Shown piece after piece: positions 7,545 to 16,018 of a stretch of 64,000 bases of DNA (positions within the stretch are counted from its first letter, which is position 1; every line of letters starts with the position of its first letter). The stretch lies in the NCBI GenBank assembly GCA_963729875.1, contig CAVSPR010000007.1:434001-498000 (forward strand), in the 5' to 3' direction. The translations under genes and the position numbers were made by a program. The notes below the pieces were generated by a model. That model was not told the DNA's origin, ran no database searches, and saw only the letters and a program-made list of their open reading frames with translations. This DNA is from DATBSL01 sp963729875. GTDB lineage: Bacteria > Acidobacteriota > Vicinamibacteria > Fen-336.

Positions 7545-8525
7545 ATGCACCCACCGGAGTCGACCGACGGATTCCAGCCGCCCGCCTGGCTCGCCGGCGG
7601 CCACCGCCAGACGTTCCTCGGCTACTGGCTGCGCCGGCTCCTGCGCTGGCGGGCGCCCTCCGAGGACATCGTCGTGGAGGCGGGCCACGGGGTGAGCCTG
7701 CTGCTGCGGGCGAGCTGGCAGGACGGGCCGCGCGAGGAGCGACCGGCGCTCCTGGTCGTCCACGGCCTCGGCGGCTCCGACGCCTCCCCCTACGCCGTCT
7801 CCACCGGCCGGCTCGCCTGGGCCCGCGGCTGGCACGTCGTGCGCATGAACATGCGGGGCTCCGGCGACGGCGAGGCGCTGTGCCCGCTGCCCTACAACGC
7901 GGGCCTCGACACCGACCTCCTCGCCGCCGTCTCCGCCCTCTCGAGCCTGGTCCCCCGGCTGGCCGTGGTCGGCTTCTCGCTCGGGGCGAACCTCGCGCTG
8001 CTCATGCTCGGCCGGCGGCGCGAGCGGCTTCCCGCGACTCTTCGCGGCGTCGTGGGGATCTGCCCGCCGCTCGACCTCGCGGCCTGCGCCGACGCCCTCG
8101 AGGCCCCCGGCAACGGGATGTACCAGCACTACTTCATGCAGATGCTGGCGGAGAGCTACCGCCAGCGGAACCGGAGGCGGCCGGACCTGTTCACCGAGGG
8201 CCGCGAGCGCGACCTGCGCACGGTGCGCGAGTACGACGAGCGGATCACCGCGCCGTTCGGCGGCTACGAGAGCGCCGCGCAGTACTACGAGCGGTCGAGC
8301 GCGGGGCCGTGGCTCGCCTCGATCGACCGCCCGGCGCTCGTCCTCGCCGCGGCCGACGACCCCATGATCCCGGTCGCGTCCGTCGCCGGCTGGCCGCTCG
8401 CGCCGTCGGTGAGACGGGAGATCGCGTCGACCGGGGGCCACGTGGGCTTCGTCTCCCGCTCGCAGGCGCCCGGCTGGTTCTGGGCCCCCGAGCGGGCCCT
8501 CGCCTTCCTGGAGACGGTCGTCTAG
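7545..8525 (+). CDS. YheT-family alpha/beta hydrolase
   Basis: A 326-residue alpha/beta hydrolase. The start FQPPAWLAGGHRQTFLG matches the N-terminus of the YheT/UPF0017 esterase-like family (PxWL.nGH.QT). The oxyanion/strand segment is LLVVHGLGGSDASPY, the RMNMRGSGD motif follows, the nucleophile elbow is GFSLGANLAL, the acid is probably in AADDPMIP, and the catalytic His is in STGGHVGF. The substrate is unknown; short acyl or long-chain esters are proposed for relatives. It converges on tesA, with both stops in CTAG 8522-8525. Confidence 0.88.
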   Translation: MHPPESTDGFQPPAWLAGGHRQTFLGYWLRRLLRWRAPSEDIVVEAGHGVSLLLRASWQDGPREERPALLVVHGLGGSDASPYAVSTGRLAWARGWHVVRMNMRGSGDGEALCPLPYNAGLDTDLLAAVSALSSLVPRLAVVGFSLGANLALLMLGRRRERLPATLRGVVGICPPLDLAACADALEAPGNGMYQHYFMQMLAESYRQRNRRRPDLFTEGRERDLRTVREYDERITAPFGGYESAAQYYERSSAGPWLASIDRPALVLAAADDPMIPVASVAGWPLAPSVRREIASTGGHVGFVSRSQAPGWFWAPERALAFLETVV

Positions 8526-9247
8526 AGCAGCGGCCGGAGGGCCTTCCAGACGTTCTCGGCCACGCGTCTGTGGCCCTCGGCCGTCGGGTGGATGCCGTCG
8601 GCCTGGTTGAGCCTCGCCTCCCCGGCCACCCCGTCGAGCAGGAAGGGGACGAGCGCCGCGCCGTTTCTCCGGGCGAGCTCGGGGTAGATGGCGCGGAAGC
8701 GGCGACGGTACTCCTCGCCGTAGTTCGGCAGCGCCTCCATCCCGGCGAGGACGAGCCTCGGCGGCGGCGTCTGCCGGCGCGCCTCGTCGAGGATCGCCCG
8801 GATGTTCTCGCGCGTGGCGCCGGGGTCCTGGCCCCGCAGGCCGTCGTTCGCCCCGGTCTCGACGAGCAGCACCGCCACCGGCTGGCGCATCAGCCACCCC
8901 ATGCGCCGACGCGCGCCGGCCGAGGTCTCGCCGCTCACTCCCGCGTTCACCACGCGGTAGCGCAGGCCGGCTGCGTCGATCTTCTGCTGCAGGAGAGCGG
9001 GGTACGCTTCCGACGGGTCGAGGCCGAGGCCGGCAGTCAGGCTCGTCCCGACGCAGAGGACGACCGGCCGGTCGTCGGCGGGCGCGGCCGCCGGGGCCAC
9101 CGTCGGGCTGGCGGCCGGCGGGGCCGAGCCCTCCGGTCGCGCGCCACCGCGGCACGCCCCGAGCGCGAGCGCGGCGAGCAGGGCGAGCCCCGCGAGGGCA
9201 GCGCCGTTTGCCGATAAGATGACCCGAGGGGGCCGGAACCGCTCCAT
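8522..9247 (-). CDS. tesA: TesA-like GDSL arylesterase/thioesterase (lipoprotein)
   Basis: An SGNH/GDSL hydrolase related to TesA (multifunctional acyl-CoA thioesterase I/lysophospholipase L1). The 241-residue protein starts MERFRPPRV and has a lipoprotein signal ending LALGAC, a Pro/Ala linker, block I GTSLTAGLGL (Ser nucleophile), block II with the Gly in NAGVSGETSAG, block III GANDGL and block V DGIHPTAEGH (Asp and His). E. coli TesA is periplasmic and divergent from ybbA-ybbP; the same arrangement is seen here. A lipid anchor rather than a free periplasmic form is a difference. The ATG overlaps that of ybbA in CATG; a start two codons upstream (9253) is also possible. Confidence 0.88.
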   Translation of the reverse strand: MERFRPPRVILSANGAALAGLALLAALALGACRGGARPEGSAPPAASPTVAPAAAPADDRPVVLCVGTSLTAGLGLDPSEAYPALLQQKIDAAGLRYRVVNAGVSGETSAGARRRMGWLMRQPVAVLLVETGANDGLRGQDPGATRENIRAILDEARRQTPPPRLVLAGMEALPNYGEEYRRRFRAIYPELARRNGAALVPFLLDGVAGEARLNQADGIHPTAEGHRRVAENVWKALRPLL

Positions 9248-9935
9248 GTCCATCCTGCGCTGCGAGTCGCTCACCCGGACGTACGTCTCGGGCGGGCGCG
9301 AGATCACCGTTCTCAGAGATATCACGTTCGACCTCGAGCCGGGCGGCTTCCTCGCCGTCACCGGGCCCTCGGGAAGCGGCAAGAGCACGCTCCTCGGCCT
9401 GCTCGCCGGCCTCGACCGGCCGACCCGCGGCCGCGTCGTCCTCGACGGCCGCGACCTCGCCGCCCTCACCGAGGACGAGCGCGCGCGGGTGCGGGCCGAG
9501 GCGGTGGGCTTCGTCTTCCAGTCGTTCCACCTCATCCCGACCCTCACCGCCCGGGAGAACATCCAGGTGCCGCTCGAGCTGCGGGGCGAAGACGGCCGGT
9601 CCCGCGCGGACGAGCTGCTGCAGCGTGTGGGCCTCGGAGACCGCGGGCACCACTACCCGGCCCAGCTCTCGGGGGGCGAGCAGCAGCGGGTGGCGGTGGC
9701 GCGCGCCTTCGCCCACCGGCCGAAGCTCCTGTTCGCCGACGAGCCCACCGGCAACCTCGACGCGGCCAACGGGCAGAACGTGGTCGCCCTGCTCGGCGAG
9801 CTGAACCGCGAGCTCGGAACCACCCTCGTCCTCGTCACCCACGAGCCGGACCTCGCCGCCCGCGCCCGCCGGGTCATCCGCCTGCGCGACGGGGCGCTCG
9901 TCGAGGACACGGCGGCGGTCGCCGCCCGCCCGTGA
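9246..9935 (+). CDS. ybbA: YbbA/LolD-type ABC transporter ATPase
   Basis: A 229-residue ATPase. The start at 9246 (MSILRCESLTRTYVSGG) fits the family; an upstream ATG at 9219 would add nine unconserved residues. Visible are Walker A GPSGSGKST, Q-loop VFQSFHLIPTL, signature LSGGEQQRVAVARA and Walker B LLFADEPTGNLD. It is translationally coupled to the permease ybbP (GTGA overlap at 9932-9935). With tesA divergent, this is the tesA-ybbA-ybbP neighbourhood known from proteobacteria. The transported substrate is not established for the family; lipid or lipoprotein-related roles are suspected. Confidence 0.9.
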   Translation: MSILRCESLTRTYVSGGREITVLRDITFDLEPGGFLAVTGPSGSGKSTLLGLLAGLDRPTRGRVVLDGRDLAALTEDERARVRAEAVGFVFQSFHLIPTLTARENIQVPLELRGEDGRSRADELLQRVGLGDRGHHYPAQLSGGEQQRVAVARAFAHRPKLLFADEPTGNLDAANGQNVVALLGELNRELGTTLVLVTHEPDLAARARRVIRLRDGALVEDTAAVAARP

Positions 9936-12496
9936 GCCGGCTCCGCTTCGTCCTCACCCTCGCCTGGCGGGAGTCGCGCGCGTCCTTCCGGCGCGGCCTC
10001 CTGATCGTCCTCGCGGTGGCGATCGGGGTCGGGGCCCTCGTGGCCATCAACTCCTTCACGGACAACCTGCGCGAGTCCGTGCGCCAGGAGGCCCGGGCGC
10101 TGCTCGGGGCCGACATCGCGATCTCGACGGCCGGGCCCTTCTCGCCGGCGGCCGAGGCCCTCCTCGACGAGGCGCGCCGGGCCACGAGCCCGCCCGCCGA
10201 CGCGGCGCGGGCCGTCAGCTTCGGGGCGATGGCGCTCGTGCCGGGCGGCGCGACGACGCGACTCGTCCAGGTGCGCGCCGTCGATCCCGGCTACCCGTTC
10301 TTCGGGGCGCGGGAGACGGCGCCCGCCGGCGAGTGGAGCCGCCTCGCCGAGACGGGCGGTGCCATCGTCGACGAGTCGCTGCTCGTCGCGCTCGGGGCAC
10401 GCGTCGGCGACGAGATCGCCCTCGGCGAGGCGCGCTTCGTCGTGCGGGCCACCGCGCTGAACGTGCCGGGCGACGTCGGCCTGCGCAGCGCCCTCGGCCC
10501 GCGGGTCTTCGTCTCCCGCTCGCGGGTCGCGGAGACCGGCCTCCTCACCCGAGGCTCGCGGGCGAGCTACGAGGCGTACCTGCGCCTGCCGCCCGGGACC
10601 GACGCCCAGGGGATCGCCGACCGCCTCCGCCCGCGGCTGTCCGCCGAGCGCCTGAGCATACGTACCGTGTCGGAGGACCAGCGGCGCCTGAGCGAGACGC
10701 TGTCGCGGTTCGGGAACTTCCTCGGCCTCGTCGCCCTGGTGGCCCTCCTCCTCGGCGGCCTCGGCGTGGCGAGTGCCGTCCACGTCTTCATCAAGCGCCG
10801 CCTCGCGACGGTGGCCGTCCTGCGCTGCCTGGGGGCGAGCGGGGGAACGGTCCTCGCGGCCTACCTCGTGCAGGCGGTGGCGCTCGGCCTCATCGGCAGC
10901 CTGGCCGGGGCGGCGCTCGGCGCCGCCGTCCAGGTGGTGCTCCCCCGCCTGCTGAGGGGGCTGCTCCCGGTGGACGTGTCCTGGTCGCTCTCCTGGCCGG
11001 CCGTCCTGGGCGGCATCGGCATCGGGGTGTGGGTGGCGGTCGCCTTCTCGCTCCTGCCCCTGCTGGCCGTCCGCCGCGTCTCCCCGCTCGCGGTCCTGCG
11101 GCGCGACTTCGAGGAGGACGGGCCGCGCCGCGACCCGGCCCGCATCGCTGCCGCCCTGGCCCTCGCCGCGAGCCTCGTGGCCATGGCCGTGATCCAGGCC
11201 GGCCGGCTCGCCTTCGGCCTCGCCTTCGCCGCCGGGATCGGCATCGCTCTCTTCGCCCTCTGGCTCGCCGCCCTGCTCCTCGTGCGCGGGCTGCGCCGCT
11301 TCTTCCCGCGGCGCCTGCCGTACCTCTACCGCCAGGGCCTCGCCAACCTCTACCGCCCGGCCAACCAGACGCTGTCGGTCGTCCTCGCCCTTGGGTTCGG
11401 AGCGTTCCTCCTCAGCACGCTCGTTCTCGTTCAGCACAACCTGCTCCGCGAGCTGCGCGTCGACCGCGGCACGGCCCGTCCGAACGTGGTCTTCTTCGAT
11501 GTGCAGCCCGACCAGCGAGACGACGTCGAGGCTCGGGTGAAGGCCGCCGGCCCGCTCACGGCGCCGGTCGTCCCCATCGTGCCCATGCGCCTGCAGTCGC
11601 TGAAGGGGCGCCCCGCGGGCGAGCTGCTCGCGATCGAGGACGACGCGCAGAGACCGGAGCGCTGGGCCCTGCGGCGCGAGTACCGCAGCAGCTACCGCGA
11701 CGCGCCGGCGCCGTCCGAGCGGGTCGTGGAGGGCGCGTGGTGGAAACCCGGCGAGTGGAAGGGCCGGGGCGACGGCGAGACGGTCCCGGTCGCGCTCGAG
11801 GTGGGTCTCGCGCGCGAGCTGCGGGTGGGCCTCGGCGACGAGATCGTCTGGGACGTCCAGGGCGTCCCCGTGCGCTCCCGGGTCGCCGCGCTGCGCGAGG
11901 TGGAGTGGGCGCGCTTCGAGCCCAACTTCTTCGTGCTCTTCCCGGAGGGACCGCTCGACGCCGCCCCCCAGACCTACGTGCTCCTCTCGCGGGTGGAGGA
12001 CCCCGCCGCCCGCGCCCGGCTCCAGCGCGCGGTCGTGGAGGCCCACCCGAACATCTCGACCCTCGACCTCGCCCAGGTGCAGCAGGCCATCGAGGGCGTC
12101 CTCGACAAGGTGGTCCTCGCCATCCGCTTCATGGCCCTCTTCAGCCTGGCCGCCGGTGCTCTCGTGCTGGCCGGCGCGGTCGCCTCGAGCCGCTACCAGC
12201 GCGTGCGCGAGGGCGCGCTGCTCCGGACGCTCGGGGCGCGGCGCGGCCAGCTGCTGCGGATCCTGCTCGCGGAGTACGCGGTCCTGGGCGCGCTGGCCGC
12301 CGGCACGGCGATCCTGCTGTCGACCCTGGCCGGCTGGGCCCTCGTCCGCTTCGTCTTCGGCGGGGCGTTCGCCCTGCCCGGCCCGTCGCTGCTCGCCCTC
12401 CTCCTCTCGGTCCTCGGCCTCACCGTGCTGGTGGGTCTCTCCGGCAGCACCGAGGTGTGGCGCCGCCCGCCGCTCGAGGTGCTCCGCGCGGAGTGA
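9932..12496 (+). CDS. ybbP: YbbP-type FtsX/MacB-like ABC permease
   Basis: An 854-residue inner-membrane permease starting with GTG in the GTGA overlap with ybbA. One N-terminal helix (LLIVLAVAIGVGALVAINSF) is followed by a large extracytoplasmic domain. A first FtsX-type bundle follows (FLGLVALVALLLGGLGVASAV, then KRRLATVAVLRCLGASGGTV), central helices, a second extracytoplasmic domain and a second bundle with YQRVREGALLRTLGARRGQLLRILLAEYAV. This double-domain build is typical of YbbP (about 800 residues). It probably moves or extracts a lipophilic substrate with YbbA; TesA may act on the same material. Confidence 0.88.
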   Translation: MSRLRFVLTLAWRESRASFRRGLLIVLAVAIGVGALVAINSFTDNLRESVRQEARALLGADIAISTAGPFSPAAEALLDEARRATSPPADAARAVSFGAMALVPGGATTRLVQVRAVDPGYPFFGARETAPAGEWSRLAETGGAIVDESLLVALGARVGDEIALGEARFVVRATALNVPGDVGLRSALGPRVFVSRSRVAETGLLTRGSRASYEAYLRLPPGTDAQGIADRLRPRLSAERLSIRTVSEDQRRLSETLSRFGNFLGLVALVALLLGGLGVASAVHVFIKRRLATVAVLRCLGASGGTVLAAYLVQAVALGLIGSLAGAALGAAVQVVLPRLLRGLLPVDVSWSLSWPAVLGGIGIGVWVAVAFSLLPLLAVRRVSPLAVLRRDFEEDGPRRDPARIAAALALAASLVAMAVIQAGRLAFGLAFAAGIGIALFALWLAALLLVRGLRRFFPRRLPYLYRQGLANLYRPANQTLSVVLALGFGAFLLSTLVLVQHNLLRELRVDRGTARPNVVFFDVQPDQRDDVEARVKAAGPLTAPVVPIVPMRLQSLKGRPAGELLAIEDDAQRPERWALRREYRSSYRDAPAPSERVVEGAWWKPGEWKGRGDGETVPVALEVGLARELRVGLGDEIVWDVQGVPVRSRVAALREVEWARFEPNFFVLFPEGPLDAAPQTYVLLSRVEDPAARARLQRAVVEAHPNISTLDLAQVQQAIEGVLDKVVLAIRFMALFSLAAGALVLAGAVASSRYQRVREGALLRTLGARRGQLLRILLAEYAVLGALAAGTAILLSTLAGWALVRFVFGGAFALPGPSLLALLLSVLGLTVLVGLSGSTEVWRRPPLEVLRAE

Positions 12497-12509
12497 GCTC
12501 GCGCGGCCC

Positions 12510-12538
12510 TTGACGGTGGTCACTGGCGCGGGTAGCTT
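12510..12538 (+). promoter_or_regulatory. Strong predicted promoter giving a leaderless DUF4132 mRNA
   Basis: TTGACG (12510-12515), a 17-bp spacer and TAGCTT (12533-12538), then 7 nt to ATG 12546. The transcription start would fall at the start codon, and no Shine-Dalgarno sequence fits. Confidence 0.6.
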
Positions 12539-12545
12539 CGCCGCG

Positions 12546-14978
12546 ATGGATCCTGCAGACCGCGATGCGGCCAGAGAAGAGGCACAGCGGTTGTTCAACC
12601 GGCTGCTTGCTGAGGCGGAACAGCCCGAGGCCCAGCGCGATTCGGCGGTCGTCTACCGAGCCATCGAGCGGGTTCTTTGGGATCAAGGAGGCGCACGCAA
12701 TCCTGAGTTGCTCGTGGTGGCCCTTGAGTATCTCGACGGGGCCGATCCTGAATCCCGATATCAAGGCCGCGATGCCGCACTCCGGCTGGTGACCCACCGC
12801 GTCGCGAGCTCGGTTCCGTCTCCTCCCGAGGTCCAAGTCGCGATCGTGGAAGCCGCGGATCTGGTCGGCGGTGGGTACTGGAGCCAGGTTACCGAACGTG
12901 TCATCGACTGCGCGGAGACCCTCGCCCAGGCGCCGGGGCTCACGCTCCGGGCACAGCGGGCCCTTGCCCGACTACGGAATCATCTCGACCGTGGCCACCC
13001 CACGCATGAGCAGGTGGCTTGGATCAGGCGACTCGACGCCCTGCTGCGCGACCGGCAGCGCGCTCCGCTCGATGAACGGGACGCCTGGGCACAGGCCATC
13101 AACGCGGACCTGATGGGCATGGAGTCGGAGCGCAGTCAGCCGTGGGTCCATCTCATGGCGATGGGGAGAGACGCGGACACCCCCCAGCCATCGAAGAGAT
13201 GGCTGGCTCAGGCACGCTCCATCGTCGACAGTCTGGGGTGGAAGGACTTCTCAGAGCAGCTGGCCACTTGGTGTGCACGGGTCGATCTCTCGAGACTCCC
13301 GAAACTCGACTCTCCGGAGCGTGGCCCGGACCAGATGCAGCACGTCAATTCCGGAGCGCTTCGAGGGCTTGTTTGGACCGCCAGCCTGACCGAGGGCGCG
13401 CCGCTGGCAAGAGCGCTCGGTGAACTCTGCTTGAAGTGCTTCCACAAGATCCCTGACCGCGGTGCCTACTCGGAACGCCTGGGCAACGCCTGCATCTTCG
13501 CCCTCGGAGTCATGCCCGACCGCGAGGGTCTTGCGCAACTGGCTCGGCTACGCGCTCAGGTCAAGTACAGCGCCGGCCAGCGTTCCGTTCAGAAAGCCTA
13601 CGAGGCCGCCGCAGAGCGGGTCGGGGTCACCGTGGACGAGATTACCGAGCTGTCCGTGCCGACCTGCGGGATCAGCGACAACGGCCTCTTGACCGAGCAA
13701 GTGGGGGATTCTACGGCGCAGGTCCACGTCCTCGGAACCGGAAGAGTGGAGCTCCAGTGGCGTAGCCCTTCAGGCAAGCTGCTGAAGTCGGCGCCCGCCG
13801 AAGCGATCCGGAGCCATCCCGAAGCCGTCAAGCGACTCAGACGGGTGCGCCGCGACGTCGAGGCAGACCTGCAGGCGCAACGGTCGCGTCTCGAGGCTCT
13901 CTACCTGAGACCTCGTTGGATCCCCTACGGGAACTGGCTCGAGCGCTACGCAAATCAGCCGCTCATCGGCCCCATGGTGCGCCACCTGATCTGGCGCGTA
14001 GGAACTGAGGAATGCTCGGCCCTTGGCGTGTTCCGCGACGGGGGCTTCGTGGCGCCCGAGGGAGAGCCCCGACCGGAGGTCGGCGCATCGACCGGAGTTC
14101 AGCTCTGGCACCCGCTCGACACGCCAGCAACGACGGTCGACGCCTGGCGCCGGTGGCTCGTCGAGCAGGAGGTCACGCAGCCATTCAAGCAGGCACACCG
14201 CGAGGTCTACCGACTCGATGCTGGGCCGGGCGATACCGACCTCCGTGCGAGCCAGTTCTCCGGCCATCTCCTGCGCGAGCACTTGCTGGCCGCCTGCTGT
14301 CGCGAGAGGGGCTGGAAGTACGCATTGGAGATCGCTGAGCCAGGACGTGGCCCGAACCTGTCCCTGCCCTCATGGGGCCTCTCGGCTGAGTTCGAGGTGG
14401 GCGCCACCGGCGTCTGGCGCGATGTCTACGTGACACTCGTCACCGGAGATGTGAGGTTCACTGCCGCGGGTGAGGCGGGATCTCTCACACTGCGGGTTCC
14501 ACGACAGGTCTTCTCGGAGGTCCTGCGCGACGTTGATCTCTTTGTCAGCGTGGCCAGCATCGCGGGGGATCCGGCCGTCCTGGAACACGGATCGGACGAC
14601 GAGAAGAACTACTGGAGCCTCCAGGCGTACGCTGAGCTTTGCGTGGCCGCAGCCGATCGAGCGGCCGTCCTGGAAGCAGTTCTGCCCCGCCTGATCATCG
14701 GGAAACGCTGCCGCCTCGACGGGGTCTACCTGGTAGTCACGGGGAGGCTTCGGGAGTACCGCATTCACCTGGGCAGCGGGAATGTCCTCATCGAGCCCGG
14801 AGCGGTGCACCTCCCGCTCGCACTTCCCCTCGGCGATTCATCCTGGGAGGCGCACCTTCCGTTCGTGGGAGACGCCAAGCTCGACCAGATCCTGGGCAAG
14901 GCCTTCCTCCTCGCGAACGATGCATCCATCAAGGACCCGGCGATCGTTGACCTCCTGAACAGGCGATCGGGTTCGTAG
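12546..14978 (+). CDS. DUF4132-domain protein
   Basis: An 810-residue cytoplasmic protein without a signal peptide or membrane helix. The C-terminal part carries the DUF4132 signature: FKQAHREVYRL near residue 548, then QFSGHLLREHLLAACCRERGW near 570-590. This family includes E. coli MolR/YehI; its function is unknown. The N-terminal 400 residues are mostly helical, with no repeat I can name. GC content and codon choice are clearly lower than in flanking genes (many A/T-ending codons such as GAT, CGA, TTG), which suggests recent acquisition. It has its own promoter and sits between ybbP and the oppositely oriented purF operon. Homologues often occur with WGR or kinase-like proteins; none is next to it here. 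Confidence 0.75.
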   Translation: MDPADRDAAREEAQRLFNRLLAEAEQPEAQRDSAVVYRAIERVLWDQGGARNPELLVVALEYLDGADPESRYQGRDAALRLVTHRVASSVPSPPEVQVAIVEAADLVGGGYWSQVTERVIDCAETLAQAPGLTLRAQRALARLRNHLDRGHPTHEQVAWIRRLDALLRDRQRAPLDERDAWAQAINADLMGMESERSQPWVHLMAMGRDADTPQPSKRWLAQARSIVDSLGWKDFSEQLATWCARVDLSRLPKLDSPERGPDQMQHVNSGALRGLVWTASLTEGAPLARALGELCLKCFHKIPDRGAYSERLGNACIFALGVMPDREGLAQLARLRAQVKYSAGQRSVQKAYEAAAERVGVTVDEITELSVPTCGISDNGLLTEQVGDSTAQVHVLGTGRVELQWRSPSGKLLKSAPAEAIRSHPEAVKRLRRVRRDVEADLQAQRSRLEALYLRPRWIPYGNWLERYANQPLIGPMVRHLIWRVGTEECSALGVFRDGGFVAPEGEPRPEVGASTGVQLWHPLDTPATTVDAWRRWLVEQEVTQPFKQAHREVYRLDAGPGDTDLRASQFSGHLLREHLLAACCRERGWKYALEIAEPGRGPNLSLPSWGLSAEFEVGATGVWRDVYVTLVTGDVRFTAAGEAGSLTLRVPRQVFSEVLRDVDLFVSVASIAGDPAVLEHGSDDEKNYWSLQAYAELCVAAADRAAVLEAVLPRLIIGKRCRLDGVYLVVTGRLREYRIHLGSGNVLIEPGAVHLPLALPLGDSSWEAHLPFVGDAKLDQILGKAFLLANDASIKDPAIVDLLNRRSGS

Positions 14979-14985
14979 GCGGTCT

Positions 14986-16014
14986 CTACCCCAGGTAGCC
15001 CGGCTCCCAGGCGAGGCCGAGGGCCATGATCCGCTCGAGGAGCGGGCCGTAGTCGATCCCGGCCTTCTCCGCCGCCTCCGCGAAGTCCTCGCCGTAGGCG
15101 AGCTGGGGGTTGGGGTTCGCTTCCAGCACCACCAGCCGGCCGTCGTCGGTCAGGCGCAGGTCGATGCGGACGTAGCCGCTCAGCATGAGGCTGCGGTAGA
15201 CGCGCTTGCACAGCTCGCCGATCCGCCGGGCGACCGGGTCGGGGATGTCCTTCGCCGGGCCGGTCGTGACGGCGTGCTTCTTCTGGTAGCTCATGCTCCA
15301 CTTGAGCCGCTCGGTCGCGATCGGCCGCGCCTCCTCGGGGAGGCCCGAGAAGTCGAGCTCCCAGGTCGGCAGCACCTGGAGGCGCTGGTTGCCCAGGATG
15401 CCGACGTAGAGCTCGCGGCCCTCGACGTACTCCTCGACGAGGGCCGGCGTCTCGATGCTCTCGTGGATGAAGCGGACCCGCTCCTCGAGCTTCGCGTCGT
15501 CCTCGACCACCGAGGCCTGCGAGATGCCGATCGAGGCGTCCAGGGTGAGCGACTTGACGATGAGGGGGAAGCCCAGCTTCCGCGGGCGCCGCACGGCGCG
15601 ACCCCGGGGCACGACCACGAAGTCCGGCACCGGGATCCGGTGGTAGGTCAGTATCTTCTTGGCGAGGGCCTTGTCGCGCGCGAGCAGCAGCCCCCGCGAG
15701 TTGCAGCCCGTGTAGGCCACCCGCATCAGCTCGAGATAGGCGACGACGTTCTGGTCCCAGGTGGCGACGTCGGCGAAGCTCTCCAGCAAGTTGAAGGCGA
15801 TGTCCGGCTTCATCTCCTGGATGGCCCGCCGGATGACGCCGAGCTCGCCCCCCACCCCGACCGCGAGCACCTCGTGGCCCTCCTCGCGCAGGGTGTGGAC
15901 CACGTCGAACTCCGTCTTCCAGGGGGCGTTGACGACGTCGTGCCCGGCGGGGTCGTCCGGGGGGACGAGGTTCTCGTCGACGAGGGCGAGGACGCGCTGC
16001 TTCTTCATGGCCAC
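14986..16014 (-). CDS. ATP-grasp ligase, D-Ala-D-Ala ligase-like
   Basis: A 342-residue ATP-grasp enzyme (GTG 16014; ATG 16008 is the alternative). Visible are an N-terminal pre-ATP-grasp domain (IAFNLLESFADVA), GCNSRGLLLARDKALAKKIL, the ATP-lid/Lys segment FPLIVKSLTLDASIGI, VEEYVEGRELYVGILG and the Mg-binding VLEANPNPQLAYGEDF. The core resembles D-Ala-D-Ala ligase, but the order and the YQKKHAVTTGPAKDI segment are not those of housekeeping Ddl. It is more likely an ATP-dependent carboxylate-amine ligase of the Ddl-like branch acting on an unknown amino acid or peptide. It follows the metallopeptidase gene by 4 nt and is last in the purF operon. Confidence 0.75.
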   Translation of the reverse strand: MAMKKQRVLALVDENLVPPDDPAGHDVVNAPWKTEFDVVHTLREEGHEVLAVGVGGELGVIRRAIQEMKPDIAFNLLESFADVATWDQNVVAYLELMRVAYTGCNSRGLLLARDKALAKKILTYHRIPVPDFVVVPRGRAVRRPRKLGFPLIVKSLTLDASIGISQASVVEDDAKLEERVRFIHESIETPALVEEYVEGRELYVGILGNQRLQVLPTWELDFSGLPEEARPIATERLKWSMSYQKKHAVTTGPAKDIPDPVARRIGELCKRVYRSLMLSGYVRIDLRLTDDGRLVVLEANPNPQLAYGEDFAEAAEKAGIDYGPLLERIMALGLAWEPGYLG

Positions 16015-16018
16015 AGGC

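Noticed and set aside
9653..12598. 981-residue antisense frame opposite ybbP
   Set aside because: Same cause: high third-position GC keeps antisense frames open. No recognisable motif.
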